Assembly (NCBI RefSeq): GCF_017894365.1
Contig: NZ_CP059467.1
Coordinates: forward strand, 1,612,001 to 1,676,000
DNA: 64,000 bases
Direction: 5' to 3'
From: Aromatoleum bremense
Lineage (GTDB): Bacteria; Pseudomonadota; Gammaproteobacteria; Burkholderiales; Rhodocyclaceae
Positions 15,767 to 26,177 of the stretch are shown in pieces. The translations under genes and the position numbers were made by a program. The stretch's first letter is position 1; every line of letters starts with the position of its first letter. Below the pieces are notes generated by a model. That model did no database searches. It was not told where the DNA came from and worked only from the letters and a program-made list of their open reading frames with translations.

Positions 15767-18130
15767 ATGTTCCGCGCTCTTCGCTTCCTCTTCGCGCTGC
15801 CGCTGGTCCTGCTTCTGGCGGGTAGCGCGTGGGCCGACCCGCCCGGCCGGGTCGGGCGCCTGGCGCTGATCGACGGCGAAGTCTCGCTGCGCCCGGCCGA
15901 CAGCCGGCGGTGGGAAAGCGCCAGCGTGAACTGGCCGCTGACTTCGGGCGATGCCCTCAGCACCGAAGCGGGCAGCCGCGCCGAAGTCCGCATCGGGTCG
16001 AGCGTGCTGCGCCTCGACGGTTCGACGTCCATCGACATCCGCCAGCTCGATGACGAACGGATCCGCATCGAGCTCGAACGCGGCAGCGTCGCGATACGGA
16101 TTCGGAGCCGCGAAGCGGCGTCGGCGATCGAAATCGAGACCCGCGACGGGCTCGTCGTCGCCGATAAGCCGGGTCAATACCGCGTCGATTACGAGGACGC
16201 CGCGACAGTCCTGACGAACTACCGCGGCGGCGAGCTCGATTTCCGCTCGGAGGACAGCGACGTCGTCGTGACCGAAGGGCGACGCGCGCGCGTCCTGTTT
16301 TCCGACCACACCGAAGTGCGCTGGAGCGACCCCGAGCGGGACGATTTCTCCGACTGGACGCTGGCCCGCGACGAGCACGACGACCGGCTCGGCGAGCCGC
16401 GCCACGTGTCGCCCGAGATGACCGGCGCCGAGGACCTGTATGAATACGGCGACTGGCGAACAGCCGACGATTACGGACCGGTGTGGTACCCGCGCAGCGT
16501 GCCGTCCGGCTGGGCCCCCTATCGTTCGGGGCGCTGGGTGCTGGTCCAGCCGTGGGGCTGGACCTGGGTCGACGAGGCGCCGTGGGGCTTCGCCCCGTTC
16601 CATTACGGCCGCTGGGTGCTGATCGGGGGAACATGGGGCTGGGTGCCGGGCGCCTACGTTCCGCGGCCGGTGTACGCGCCTGCGCTCGTCGTGTGGATGG
16701 GCCTGCCGGGCGTGAGCATCAGCCTCTCGTCCGGTTCGCTGCCGCACATCGGGTGGTTCCCCCTCGGGCCGCGCGAAGTCTACGTTCCCAGCTACCGCCA
16801 CAGCACGACCTACGTGCGCCGGATCAACATCACCCATGTCACCAACGTCGTCCATATCGACCGGGCGGCGCGGGAACCGCGGCACGCCCGCTATGTGCAT
16901 CGCGACCGGCGCGAAGCGGTGACGCTCGTGCCCGGCGAAGTCGTCAGGCATTCCCGCCCGGTCTTCCGTCATGCGGTGCGCGACGACGAGCGCAAAGGGC
17001 GCCCACCGCGCGCGGCGACCCCTGTCCCGCCGCTCGACCCTCGTCTCGTCGTCGAGCATGATCGCGTCGAACGCGCGACGCGGCCGCGGGACGAGGAGCG
17101 GCTGCGCGACGAACAGGCGCGGCGCAGCGTCCGCTTGCGCGAAGCGGTCGAAGAGCGCCGGCAGCGGGAACGTGCGTCGGGCCCGGGAGAACGGCGATTG
17201 CGCGACCTGCCCGAAGACGGACGCGGCCGCGAAACGTCCCCCGGGCGCCGCATCGACGGCAGGGAACAGGGACGACCCGGGACGGACGACGAGCAGCGGG
17301 TCGAACGCGAACGTCGATTCCCTTCCGCCCCCGAAGCGCGGCCACGCGACCCAATCCCGGACATGCCGCAACGCGCACCGCAGCAGAACGCACGGGAGCT
17401 GCAACAGCGCCAGCAGGAACAGGAACAGCAGCGCCAGCAGCGGATGCAGCAGCAACGGGACCAGGAACAGCAGCAACAGGAACAGGAACGCGCGCGCGAA
17501 CAGTCGCTGCGTCAACGCGCGCTGGAGCAGCAGGAACAGCAGCGCCGCCAGGCCATGGAGCGGCAGGAGGAACTCCGGCAGCGCCAGTCGCAGCAGCGCG
17601 AGCGCCAGCAACAGGAACAGCTCCAGCGGCGGCAGCAGCAGGAGCGGATGCAACGGCAGCAACGGGAACTGGAGCAGCCGCGCCAGCAGGGGATACAACA
17701 GCAACAGGAACAGCAGCGTCGTCAGGCCATGGCGCGGCAGGAGGAACTCCGGCAGCGCCAATCGCAGGAGCTCCAGCGGCAGCAGCAGGAGCGGATGCAA
17801 CAGCAGCAACGGGAACTCGAACAGCAGCGCCAGCAGCGGATGCAGCAGCAACGGAACCAGGAACAGCAGCGCAGCCAGGCCATGGAGCGGCAGGAGGAAC
17901 TGCGGCAGCGCCAGTCACAGGAGCGCGAGCGCCAGCTGCGGCAGCAACAGGGCCAGCAACAGGACCAGTTGCAGCGGCAGCAGCGGCAACTGGAACGGCA
18001 GCGCGAGATGCAGGAGCGGCAGCAGAGCGAGCAGCGCAGCCAGATGGAACGACGGGCGACAGGGAATGAAGGCGATGCGCCGCGCGGCGAGCGGCGACGC
18101 CCGGGCGACGAGGGTAGGCCCGCCAATTGA
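15767..18130 (+). CDS. FecR-domain exported protein with DUF6600-like region and Gln/Arg-rich tail
   Basis: Exported protein of 787 residues. Residues 1-23 are a signal peptide ending GSAWA. A FecR-type beta domain follows (about 28-185, GRVGRLALIDGEVSLRPADS). Next is a Trp/Tyr/Pro-rich region (about 225-345) with repeats such as SGWAPYRSGRWVLVQPWGWT and WGFAPFHYGRWV, typical of DUF6600. From about residue 390 it becomes charged. From about 540 it is almost only Gln, Arg and Glu (QQQRDQEQQQQEQERARE), probably a long coiled coil or disordered tail. No partner sigma factor or TonB receptor is nearby, so this is not a FecIR system. AGGGG precedes the ATG. The function is unknown; envelope or extracellular location is likely. 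Confidence 0.8.
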   Translation: MFRALRFLFALPLVLLLAGSAWADPPGRVGRLALIDGEVSLRPADSRRWESASVNWPLTSGDALSTEAGSRAEVRIGSSVLRLDGSTSIDIRQLDDERIRIELERGSVAIRIRSREAASAIEIETRDGLVVADKPGQYRVDYEDAATVLTNYRGGELDFRSEDSDVVVTEGRRARVLFSDHTEVRWSDPERDDFSDWTLARDEHDDRLGEPRHVSPEMTGAEDLYEYGDWRTADDYGPVWYPRSVPSGWAPYRSGRWVLVQPWGWTWVDEAPWGFAPFHYGRWVLIGGTWGWVPGAYVPRPVYAPALVVWMGLPGVSISLSSGSLPHIGWFPLGPREVYVPSYRHSTTYVRRINITHVTNVVHIDRAAREPRHARYVHRDRREAVTLVPGEVVRHSRPVFRHAVRDDERKGRPPRAATPVPPLDPRLVVEHDRVERATRPRDEERLRDEQARRSVRLREAVEERRQRERASGPGERRLRDLPEDGRGRETSPGRRIDGREQGRPGTDDEQRVERERRFPSAPEARPRDPIPDMPQRAPQQNARELQQRQQEQEQQRQQRMQQQRDQEQQQQEQERAREQSLRQRALEQQEQQRRQAMERQEELRQRQSQQRERQQQEQLQRRQQQERMQRQQRELEQPRQQGIQQQQEQQRRQAMARQEELRQRQSQELQRQQQERMQQQQRELEQQRQQRMQQQRNQEQQRSQAMERQEELRQRQSQERERQLRQQQGQQQDQLQRQQRQLERQREMQERQQSEQRSQMERRATGNEGDAPRGERRRPGDEGRPAN
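17540..17935 (+). repeat. Imperfect internal repeats encoding QAMERQEELRQRQSQ units
   Basis: Three near-identical DNA units, starting near 17551, 17727 and 17878 (spacing about 176 and 151 bp), each encode QAM(E/A)RQEELRQRQSQ. Between them are shorter CAGCAGCGC-type repeats. They lie in the FecR protein tail and suggest growth or shrinkage by slippage or unequal recombination. Confidence 0.7.
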
Positions 18131-18198
18131 TGTACCTGCCCCGTTGCGCTGGCTGCGGCGAGGCTCTATCTTTGCCGGCTCCACGAACGTCGTCGCCC

Positions 18199-18681
18199 AT
18201 GTCACCCCACCCCTCCGAATTCCGACCCCCACTGCGCTCTGTCCGCGACCGGATGCGCCAGGTCGCGCTGTTCGAGCTGGGCGGCCTGGCGCTGGTCACT
18301 CCGCCTTTCGCCTGGGCGAGCGGCGTGCCGCTCTCCGACTCGATCGGCCTGCTGGCGCTGATCGCGCTGCTCGCGGCGGTGTGGAATGCCGCGTACAACA
18401 CCTGCTTCGACCGCATCGAGGCAAAGCTCGCCGGGCGGCCGGCCGATCGCCGGCCGCTCCCGCTACGCGTCGCGCACGCGATCGGCTTCGAAGGCGGACT
18501 GCTGCTGATGAGCCTGCCGATCATCACGGCCTGGACCGGCATGGGCTGGATCGAGGCGCTGGTCGCGGACCTGGGGCTCGCGACGGCCTACGTGCTGTAC
18601 GCCTTCGCGTTCAACCTCGGCTACGACCGCACGTTCCCGATCGAACCGCAGCGCTGCGGATCGTTTTCCAGTGCCCGGTAA
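18199..18681 (+). CDS. PACE-family efflux transporter
   Basis: A small inner-membrane protein of about 160 residues with four hydrophobic segments in two related halves, the layout of the proteobacterial antimicrobial compound efflux family (AceI-like). Half one has [20 protein letters not shown] and [16 protein letters not shown]. Half two has [20 protein letters not shown] and [14 protein letters not shown]. The FELG/FEGG and FDR/YDR pairs match the family repeat, and its Glu in the first helix is kept. ATG 18199 or the GTG at 18241 could start it; 18127 would add an unlikely Cys-rich leader. It overlaps murB by 11 bp. Members export biocides such as chlorhexidine and polyamines; the substrate here is untested. 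Confidence 0.8.
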   Translation: MSPHPSEFRPPLRSVRDRMRQVALFELGGLALVTPPFAWASGVPLSDSIGLLALIALLAAVWNAAYNTCFDRIEAKLAGRPADRRPLPLRVAHAIGFEGGLLLMSLPIITAWTGMGWIEALVADLGLATAYVLYAFAFNLGYDRTFPIEPQRCGSFSSAR

Positions 18682-19717
18682 CAGCGGCGCCGCGCCACTG
18701 CCGGCGCTCGAAACCCACGCCGACCTGCAGGCTCTCAACACTTTCGGGCTCCCGGCGCGAGCCGAGCGCCTCGCGATCATCGAGCATCCGGCGCAACTCG
18801 CCGCGCTGCTCGCGCAACCCGACTGGGCCAGGGCGCCGCGGCTCGTGCTCGGCGGCGGCAGCAATCTGGTATTGAGCGGCGATTTCCACGGGCTCGTACT
18901 GAAAGTCGCGATCGGCGGACGCCGGCTCGTCGGCGACGACGACGACGCGTGGTACGTCGAGGCCGGCGCCGGAGAAAACTGGCACGACTTCGTGCGCTGG
19001 ACGCTCGCGCAAGGCTGGCCGGGGCTCGAGAACCTGTCGCTCATTCCCGGCACCGTCGGCGCGGCACCGATCCAGAACATCGGCGCGTACGGGCTCGAAA
19101 TCGCCGAACGCTTCGCGTCGCTCGCCGCCGTGTCGCTCGAAACCGGCGCGAGCTTCCGGCTGGATGCCGCCGACTGCCACTTCGGCTATCGCGACAGCAT
19201 TTTCAAGCACGACCTGGCGGGCCGCGCGCTCGTCACGTCGGTCACTTTCCGCCTGCCCAAGTGCTGGCTGCCGGTCACCCGCTACGCGGATGTCACCGAA
19301 GAACTCGCCGCGCGCAGGGGCGTCGCCCCGGGCCCACTCGACGTTTCCGACGCCGTGATCGCGATCCGCCGGCGCAAGCTGCCCGACCCGGCGGCACTCG
19401 GCAATGCCGGCAGCTTCTTCAAGAACCCGCTCGTCGACGCGGCCACGCTCGAACGCCTCGTCGCCGGCCACCCCGGCCTGCCGCACTACCTGCAGCCCGA
19501 CGGCAGCGTGAAGCTCGCCGCCGGCTGGCTGATCGACCGCTGCGGCTGGAAGGGGCGCGACCTCGGCCCGGTCGGCGTGTATGAAAGGCAGGCGCTGGTG
19601 CTCGTCAACCGCGGCGGGGCGACCGGCGCAGACGTCCGGCGCATCGCGCAGGCGATCCAGGACGACGTTTCGCGGCGCTTCGGCGTGGATCTCGAACCCG
19701 AGCCCGTCTTCGTCTGA
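18671..19717 (+). CDS. murB: UDP-N-acetylenolpyruvoylglucosamine reductase
   Basis: Cytoplasmic flavoenzyme of peptidoglycan precursor synthesis that reduces UDP-GlcNAc-enolpyruvate to UDP-MurNAc with NADPH. At 348 residues it is the E. coli-type (type I) MurB. The FAD-binding part includes [15 protein letters not shown] and [18 protein letters not shown]. The substrate region has FGYRDSIFK, and the proton-donating Ser lies in NAGSFFKNP. The C-terminal LEPEPVFV carries the catalytic Glu. The GTG start at 18671 overlaps the PACE gene by 11 bp. Confidence 0.95.
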   Translation: MPGNSGAAPLPALETHADLQALNTFGLPARAERLAIIEHPAQLAALLAQPDWARAPRLVLGGGSNLVLSGDFHGLVLKVAIGGRRLVGDDDDAWYVEAGAGENWHDFVRWTLAQGWPGLENLSLIPGTVGAAPIQNIGAYGLEIAERFASLAAVSLETGASFRLDAADCHFGYRDSIFKHDLAGRALVTSVTFRLPKCWLPVTRYADVTEELAARRGVAPGPLDVSDAVIAIRRRKLPDPAALGNAGSFFKNPLVDAATLERLVAGHPGLPHYLQPDGSVKLAAGWLIDRCGWKGRDLGPVGVYERQALVLVNRGGATGADVRRIAQAIQDDVSRRFGVDLEPEPVFV

Positions 19718-19805
19718 AACGCGGCGTTCCCGGCAAGCCGGGATTGAGTATCCGAATGTAATGGGCTCTTGAATGTAACCGAGTCTCTTCCATACTCTGC
19801 GCCCT

Positions 19806-19937
19806 ATGGATACGCTCCAATGCTCATTCTGTAGCCACGAGAACCCGGCGACCGCGAAGTCCTGCAGTGCCTGCAATTGCTCGAGGAAGGCCAGGGTCGC
19901 GGAAAATAGTTCGGGCAGTCAGGAGCGGCCGGGTTAA
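19806..19937 (+). CDS. 43-residue zinc-ribbon-like peptide
   Basis: A short frame from ATG 19806 to TAA 19937 encodes MDTLQCSFCSHENPATAKSC, then SACNCSRKA and a short polar tail. Two CxxC pairs 11 residues apart fit a minimal zinc ribbon of the kind found at the N-terminus of many hypothetical proteins. No good ribosome-binding site is seen. It may be a genuine micro-protein or the surviving start of a larger decayed gene. It lies between murB and thiL on the same strand. Confidence 0.4.
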   Translation: MDTLQCSFCSHENPATAKSCSACNCSRKARVAENSSGSQERPG

Positions 19938-19984
19938 GCTTTTCGACCGATGAGTCGCTCCTGTTCTGCCTGCGCCGTGCCGCG

Positions 19985-20944
19985 ATGCCTTCCGAATTCG
20001 ACCTGATCCGCCGCCACTTCACCCGCCCCGCCCGTCACACCGAGCTCGCCGTCGGCGATGACGCGGCGCTGTTCACGCCGCGTCCGGGCATGCAGCTCGC
20101 GACCTCGACCGACATGCTGGTCGCCGGCACGCATTTCTTCGCCGACGCGGACCCCGAGGCGCTCGGCTGGAAAGCGCTGGCGGTCAACATCTCGGATCTC
20201 GCGGCAATGGGAGCCGAACCGCGCTGGGCGCTGCTCGCGCTCGCGCTGCCGGCCGCCGACGAAGCGTGGATCGAGGCGTTCGCGCGGGGCCTGTTCGCGT
20301 GCGCCGGGCGGTTCGGCGTCGACCTCGCGGGCGGCGACACGACGCGCGGCCCGCTGAACCTGTGCGTGACGATCATCGGTGAAGTGCCGGCAGGCACGGC
20401 GATCACGCGCGCCGGCGCGCGCCCGGGCGACGACATCTGGATCACCGGCGAACCCGGCCGCGGTGCGCTCGGCCTCGCTTTCCTGCGCGGCGAGACGGCC
20501 CTCGATGCCGACGCCGTCGCGCCGTGCATCGACGCGCTGCATCGCCCCCAACCGCGCGTCGCGGCCGGCCTCGCGCTGCACGGTGTCGCCCACGCGATGC
20601 TGGACGTCTCCGACGGGCTGGTCGGCGATCTCGCGCACATCCTCGAGGCTTCCGGCACCGGCGCGGTCCTCGACCTCGCCGCGCTGCCGCTCGGCGCGCT
20701 GCTCGCGGTCGGCGCCGACGTCGAATTCGCGCAGCGCTGCGTGCTCGGCGGCGGCGACGACTACGAGCTGCTATTCACCGCCGCCGCGGCGCAGCGCGAG
20801 CACCTCGGCGCGCTCGCCCGGCGGCTGGATCTGCCGTTCACACGCATCGGCACAATCACCGGCGACACCGGCCGCTTGCTGCTGCGGCACGCCGACGGCA
20901 GCGAACGCCCGCCGGCGTGCCGCAGCTACGATCATTTCGCCTGA
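19985..20944 (+). CDS. thiL: Thiamine-monophosphate kinase
   Basis: Phosphorylates thiamine monophosphate to thiamine diphosphate, the last step of cofactor synthesis. At 319 residues it has the usual length. Family motifs are FDLIRRHF, VGDDAALF and STDMLVAGTHF, then NISDLAAMGAEPRWALLALA, DLAGGDTTRGPLNLCVTI and MLDVSDGLVGDLAHI. GGGDDYELLFT lies near the C-terminus. The Asp-rich motifs bind the metal-ATP. It is followed 54 bp later by pgpA, a thiL-pgpA pair common in proteobacteria. Confidence 0.95.
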   Translation: MPSEFDLIRRHFTRPARHTELAVGDDAALFTPRPGMQLATSTDMLVAGTHFFADADPEALGWKALAVNISDLAAMGAEPRWALLALALPAADEAWIEAFARGLFACAGRFGVDLAGGDTTRGPLNLCVTIIGEVPAGTAITRAGARPGDDIWITGEPGRGALGLAFLRGETALDADAVAPCIDALHRPQPRVAAGLALHGVAHAMLDVSDGLVGDLAHILEASGTGAVLDLAALPLGALLAVGADVEFAQRCVLGGGDDYELLFTAAAAQREHLGALARRLDLPFTRIGTITGDTGRLLLRHADGSERPPACRSYDHFA

Positions 20945-20998
20945 TTTTCATTGACGCTCCCGATGCTGTCACCTTCCCCTGCGCGACAAGGGCCCACG

Positions 20999-21481
20999 AT
21001 GATGCCCCCCTCGTACCGCCTGCTCCTGAGCCATCCGGCCCATTTCATCTCCCTGGGCTTCGGCGCGGGGCTCGCGCCGCGCGCTCCCGGCACTGCCGGC
21101 ACGCTCGTCGCCTGGCTGCTGTACCCGCTGCTGCGGGCACCGATCTCTGACTTCGTGTTCCTCGCGCTGCTGGCGAGTTTCTTCGTCGCCGGCCTAATCG
21201 CCGCTGACCGCACCGGCCGGGCCCTCGGCGTGCCCGACCACGGGGCGATCGTCTGGGACGAGATCGTCGCTTTCTGGCTGGTACTATTCTTCACCCCGGC
21301 GAGCCTGCTCTGGCAGAGCCTCGCGTTCGTGCTGTTCCGCTTTTTCGATATCGTCAAGCCGCAACCAATCCGGTGGGTGGACAGTCGCATCAAGGGTGGC
21401 TTGGGCGTGATGCTCGACGACGTGATCGCGGCCGGCTACGCCATTCTCGCGCTGGCTCTGCTGGTGCGTTTTTTTGGATGA
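20999..21481 (+). CDS. pgpA: Phosphatidylglycerophosphatase A
   Basis: Inner-membrane phosphatase that converts phosphatidylglycerophosphate to phosphatidylglycerol. About 160 residues with four membrane segments. The family motifs are LGFGAGLAPRAPGTAGTLVA, IVWDEIVAFW and FRFFDIVKPQPIRWVDSRIK. GGLGVMLDDVIAA near the end carries conserved acidic residues. ATG 20999 has AAGGG ten bases upstream; the in-frame TTG 20951 is less likely. Its last codons overlap the region of the next gene start. Confidence 0.93.
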   Translation: MMPPSYRLLLSHPAHFISLGFGAGLAPRAPGTAGTLVAWLLYPLLRAPISDFVFLALLASFFVAGLIAADRTGRALGVPDHGAIVWDEIVAFWLVLFFTPASLLWQSLAFVLFRFFDIVKPQPIRWVDSRIKGGLGVMLDDVIAAGYAILALALLVRFFG

Positions 21482-21482
21482 G

Positions 21483-21983
21483 ATGATGGACAGGGAACTG
21501 GCTGCACTGTCGGCGGAAACCGGCACGTGGCTCGGTGCACGGGGCATGCGCCTTGCAAGTGCCGAATCGTGCACCGGCGGCTGGATCGCCGAAGTGGTCA
21601 CGGCAACTGCCGGCAGTTCGACGTGGTTCGACTGCGGCTTCGTGACGTACTCCAACGAGGCCAAGCAGGATCTCCTCGGGGTGAGGGCGGCGACGCTGGC
21701 GGACTTCGGCGCGGTCAGCGAGGAAACCGTGCGCGAGATGGTTGCCGGTACGCTTGCACGCAGCCGTGCCGATCTCGCGCTGGCGGTGTCCGGCGTCGCC
21801 GGCCCGGGCGGCGGCACCGCGGCCAAGCCGGTCGGCATGGTGTGTTTCGCGTGGGGTCGGCGCGAGGCCGGGATCAGCAGCGAAACGCGGCATTTTTCCG
21901 GCGACCGCGAGGCGGTGCGGCGCCAAGCGGTGATCCGGGCGCTGCGCGGGATAATGACATATGATTTACCGGTGGGCCGCTGA
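21483..21983 (+). CDS. pncC: Nicotinamide-nucleotide amidase (CinA C-terminal type)
   Basis: Stand-alone CinA C-terminal domain of about 166 residues that deamidates NMN to nicotinate mononucleotide in pyridine nucleotide recycling. Motifs are [20 protein letters not shown] with the active Ser, [27 protein letters not shown] and [17 protein letters not shown]. It starts 2 bp after the pgpA stop (ATG 21483 or 21486). It is followed 62 bp later by recA, a cinA-recA arrangement seen widely. Confidence 0.92.
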   Translation: MMDRELAALSAETGTWLGARGMRLASAESCTGGWIAEVVTATAGSSTWFDCGFVTYSNEAKQDLLGVRAATLADFGAVSEETVREMVAGTLARSRADLALAVSGVAGPGGGTAAKPVGMVCFAWGRREAGISSETRHFSGDREAVRRQAVIRALRGIMTYDLPVGR

Positions 21984-22045
21984 AGCAGCGCCCTGCGTAC
22001 CAGCAATCTCTGTGCCATAATTCGCAAAGTTTGAAAGGACAGGAC

Positions 22046-23086
<1,041 letters not shown>

Positions 23087-23093
23087 CGGCACG

Positions 23094-23543
23094 ATGCCTG
23101 AAATCAGCTTGCGGGAACGGGCCGTGCGCCATCTGGCGCGGCGCGACCATTCCCGCGCCGAACTCGCCCGCAAGCTGGCGCCCCACGGCAGCGCCGAAGA
23201 AATCGACGACGTCCTGAACCGCATGCACGAACTGGAACTGCTCTCCGACCGGCGCTTTGCCGAAGCCTGGGTGCGCAGCAAGGCCGCCCGCTTCGGCACC
23301 GCCCGCCTGCGTCATGATCTGGCACAGCGCGGGGTGGCCCGCGAGACGATCGACGCCGCGCTGGCGGTCGAAGGGGGCTGCACCGACTTCGACCGCGCCC
23401 GCCAGGTGTGGTCGAGCAGGTTCGGCGCCGCCCCGGCCGACGCCCGCGAATGGGCGAAGCAGGCGCGCTTCCTGCAAGGCCGGGGGTTCGGCGGGGACGT
23501 GATCCGCAAGGTACTGAACGAGACGCCCGATGAGTCTGCTTAA
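23094..23543 (+). CDS. recX: RecA regulator RecX
   Basis: Small helical protein of 149 residues that caps RecA filaments and limits strand exchange. It shows the three-helix repeat pattern. [23 protein letters not shown] is followed by [20 protein letters not shown], then [15 protein letters not shown] and [20 protein letters not shown]. The ATG at 23094 is 7 bp after the recA stop. The end overlaps lptB by 14 bp, so recA-recX-lptB-rpoN are likely co-transcribed. Confidence 0.93.
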   Translation: MPEISLRERAVRHLARRDHSRAELARKLAPHGSAEEIDDVLNRMHELELLSDRRFAEAWVRSKAARFGTARLRHDLAQRGVARETIDAALAVEGGCTDFDRARQVWSSRFGAAPADAREWAKQARFLQGRGFGGDVIRKVLNETPDESA

Positions 23544-24252
23544 GGTTGCCGGGCTGCAGAAGCGCTACAAAGCGCGCACGGTCGTCCACGACGTCGGCTT
23601 CGAAGTCGGCAGCGGCGAAGTCGTCGGCCTGCTCGGGCCCAACGGCGCCGGCAAGACCACCTGTTTCTACATGATCGTCGGGCTCGTGCGCGCCGACGGC
23701 GGCGACATCACGCTCGACGGGGCGCTTCTCACCCACCTGCCGATCCACGCCCGCGCGCGTCTCGGACTGTCGTACCTGCCGCAGGAAATGAGCGTTTTCC
23801 GCAAGCTCACGGTCGCCGAGAACATCCGCGCGATCCTCGAACTGCAGGCGCTCGCCGAGGAAGAAATCGCCGCGCGGCTCGAAAACCTGCTCGACGAACT
23901 CGGCATCGCGCACTTGCGCGACAACACCGCAATCTCGCTGTCCGGCGGCGAGCGGCGGCGCTGTGAAATCGCGCGTGCGCTCGCGACCCGCCCGCGCCTG
24001 ATCCTGCTCGACGAGCCGTTCGCCGGCGTCGACCCGATCGCGGTGCTCGACATCCAGAAAATCATCCATTTCCTCAAGGACCGCGGCATCGGCGTTCTGA
24101 TCACCGACCATAACGTGCGCGAAACGCTCGGCATCTGCGACCGCGCCTATATCATCAGCGAAGGCCGCGTGCTCGCCAGCGGGAAACCCGACGAAATCGT
24201 CGCCAACGAGCGGGTCCGCCAAGTCTATCTCGGCGAACATTTCCGTCTCTGA
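23530..24252 (+). CDS. lptB: LPS export ABC transporter ATPase
   Basis: Cytoplasmic ATPase of the LptB2FG complex that extracts lipopolysaccharide from the inner membrane. 240 residues with Walker [18 protein letters not shown]-loop [13 protein letters not shown], signature [15 protein letters not shown], Walker [17 protein letters not shown] and switch His [10 protein letters not shown]. The usual lptC-lptA genes are not upstream here; recX is. rpoN follows 21 bp downstream, a conserved lptB-rpoN neighbourhood. Confidence 0.95.
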   Translation: MSLLKVAGLQKRYKARTVVHDVGFEVGSGEVVGLLGPNGAGKTTCFYMIVGLVRADGGDITLDGALLTHLPIHARARLGLSYLPQEMSVFRKLTVAENIRAILELQALAEEEIAARLENLLDELGIAHLRDNTAISLSGGERRRCEIARALATRPRLILLDEPFAGVDPIAVLDIQKIIHFLKDRGIGVLITDHNVRETLGICDRAYIISEGRVLASGKPDEIVANERVRQVYLGEHFRL

Positions 24253-24273
24253 GTCAGATCGAGCCGCCTCCCG

Positions 24274-25716
24274 ATGAAGCCGACCCTCCAGCTCAAGCTC
24301 TCCCAGCATCTCACGCTGACGCCGCAACTGCAGCAGTCGATCAAACTGCTGCAGCTCTCGACGCTCGAACTGAACCAGGAACTCGAACGCTTCCTGCTCG
24401 AGAATCCGATGCTCGAACGCGAGGACGGCGACGGCAGCGATTTTGCCCCCCCGCCCGCGACCGCCGCGGCGAGCAGCGAAGGCGCGAGCGAGAGCGACAA
24501 TTCTCCGCCGGCCGACGAGCCGCACGCCGAAGCGGGTCCGGCGAACCTCGACGAAGCCGGTGAATGGTCGAGCGCGGGAAGCGGCTCAGCGAACCGCGAC
24601 GACGAGGACGACAGCGACTACCAGGAGTTCCAGGCCGCCGAAACCAGCCTGCGCGATCACCTCGACCAGCAGGTCAGCCTGTCGCCTCTGTCCGATCGCG
24701 ACCGCGCGCTGGTGCGCTTCATCATCGAGGCGCTCGACGACGACGGTTATCTGAACCAGTCGCTCGAAGAGTTGCTGCCGCTGCTGCCGCCGGAACTCGA
24801 ATACGACCTCGACGACCTGTCGATCGCGCTGCACCATGTGCAGAACCTCGACCCCGCGGGTGTCGCGGCGCGCACGCCGCAGGAATGCCTCAGCCTGCAG
24901 CTGCGCGCGATGCGGCCGAGCCCGACGCGCGAGCTCGCGCTGAAGATCGTCGACCATCACCTCGAGCTCCTCGCCGAACGCAACTTCGTCCGCCTGAAGC
25001 GCCTGCTCGGCTGCGACGATGATGCGCTGCGCTGCGCGCACCTGCTGATCTGCAGCCTCGACCCGCACCCGGGATCGCAGCATTCGGTGCAGGAAACGCG
25101 CTACATCATGCCCGACGTCGTCGTGCGCAAGCAGCGCGGACGCTGGGTCGTCACGCTGAACCCCGAAGCGATGCCGAAACTGCGCATCAACTCGCTGTAC
25201 GCGAGCATCCTGCAGCAGAACCGCGGCTCCGGCGGCGCCTTGACGAGCCAGTTGCAGGAAGCGCGCTGGCTGATCAAGAACGTGCAGCAGCGTTTCGACA
25301 CGATCCTGCGCGTCTCCCAGGCGATCGTTGACCAGCAGCGGCAGTTCTTCGATTATGGCGAGGTGGCGATGCGCCCGCTGACGCTGCGGGAAATCGCAGA
25401 CCAGCTGGAACTGCACGAATCCACCGTGTCGCGGGTCACGACACAGAAATTCATGGCCACCCCGCGGGGCGTGTTCGAACTCAAGTATTTTTTCGGCAGT
25501 CACGTCGCCACCGATACCGGTGGAGCGGCATCCTCAACGGCGATTCGCGCGCTGATCCGCCAGTTGGTCGAGGCCGAAGACAGAAAGAAACCTCTGTCCG
25601 ACGCAAAGATTGCCGAATTGTTGGGCCAGCAGGGTATCGTGGTGGCGCGGCGCACCATTGCAAAATACCGTGAATCACTCAATATCCCGCCGGTCAGCCT
25701 GCGCAAGACGATCTGA
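24274..25716 (+). CDS. rpoN: RNA polymerase sigma-54 factor
   Basis: Alternative sigma factor for -24/-12 promoters that need enhancer-binding activators; 480 residues. Region I is Gln/Leu-rich (QLKLSQHLTLTPQLQQSIKL, then LQLSTLELNQELERFLLENP). An acidic region II spans about residues 50-125. Core-binding and HTH regions follow, with REIADQLELHESTVSRVTTQ. The C-terminal RpoN box is ARRTIAKYRE, reading the -24 element. It heads the conserved rpoN-hpf-ptsN-hprK block. Confidence 0.97.
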   Translation: MKPTLQLKLSQHLTLTPQLQQSIKLLQLSTLELNQELERFLLENPMLEREDGDGSDFAPPPATAAASSEGASESDNSPPADEPHAEAGPANLDEAGEWSSAGSGSANRDDEDDSDYQEFQAAETSLRDHLDQQVSLSPLSDRDRALVRFIIEALDDDGYLNQSLEELLPLLPPELEYDLDDLSIALHHVQNLDPAGVAARTPQECLSLQLRAMRPSPTRELALKIVDHHLELLAERNFVRLKRLLGCDDDALRCAHLLICSLDPHPGSQHSVQETRYIMPDVVVRKQRGRWVVTLNPEAMPKLRINSLYASILQQNRGSGGALTSQLQEARWLIKNVQQRFDTILRVSQAIVDQQRQFFDYGEVAMRPLTLREIADQLELHESTVSRVTTQKFMATPRGVFELKYFFGSHVATDTGGAASSTAIRALIRQLVEAEDRKKPLSDAKIAELLGQQGIVVARRTIAKYRESLNIPPVSLRKTI

Positions 25717-25730
25717 AAAGAGGAATGATC

Positions 25731-26054
25731 ATGAATCTCAACATCACCGGACATCACGTCGAAGTCAGCCCCGCGATCCGCGAATATGTCACGAACAAGC
25801 TCGATCGCGTGATCCGCCATTTCGACAACGTGACGAGCGTCGGCGTGATTCTTTCGGTGGAGAAGCTCAAGCAGAAGGCGGAAGTGACCCTGCACGTGCG
25901 CGGCAAGGACATCTACGTCGAGAGCGACGACGTCGACCTGTATGCGGCGATCGACTCGATGGTCGACAAGCTCGACCGGCAGGTCATGAAGTACAAGCAG
26001 AAAGCGTTCGACCATAACCACGACGCGCTGAAGCACCAAAGCACGGAACTCTGA
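25731..26054 (+). CDS. hpf: Ribosome hibernation promoting factor (short form)
   Basis: Binds the 30S subunit and supports 100S ribosome dimers in stationary phase. About 107 residues, the short HPF/YfiA form without the long-form C-terminal domain. It begins MNLNITGHHVEVSPAIREYV and has KLKQKAEVTLHVRGKDIYVE. ATG 25731 is preferred to ATG 25725 because AGAGGA lies six bases before it and only touches the earlier one. It is 14 bp after rpoN. Confidence 0.93.
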   Translation: MNLNITGHHVEVSPAIREYVTNKLDRVIRHFDNVTSVGVILSVEKLKQKAEVTLHVRGKDIYVESDDVDLYAAIDSMVDKLDRQVMKYKQKAFDHNHDALKHQSTEL

Positions 26055-26090
26055 TCGAGTCCCTCTCTCTTCCCCGCTCCAGGGTGTGTT

Positions 26091-26096
26091 TATAAT
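26091..26096 (+). promoter_or_regulatory. Consensus -10 box upstream of ptsN
   Basis: A perfect TATAAT sits at 26091-26096, 82 bp before the ptsN start, with no good -35 at 16-18 bp spacing. It suggests ptsN-hprK can be transcribed separately from rpoN-hpf. Confidence 0.4.
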
Positions 26097-26177
26097 TCGC
26101 GGGCATCCGTCCCACGCCTGCGACACGCCCCACGACTTTTCCCGCGCGCGCGGCACCCCTCCGGCGCCGCGCGCGTC

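Noticed and set aside
21984..22045. SOS box upstream of recA
   Set aside because: No CTGT-N8-ACAG or close variant lies in the leader; a CTGT at 22009 has no matching half at the right distance.
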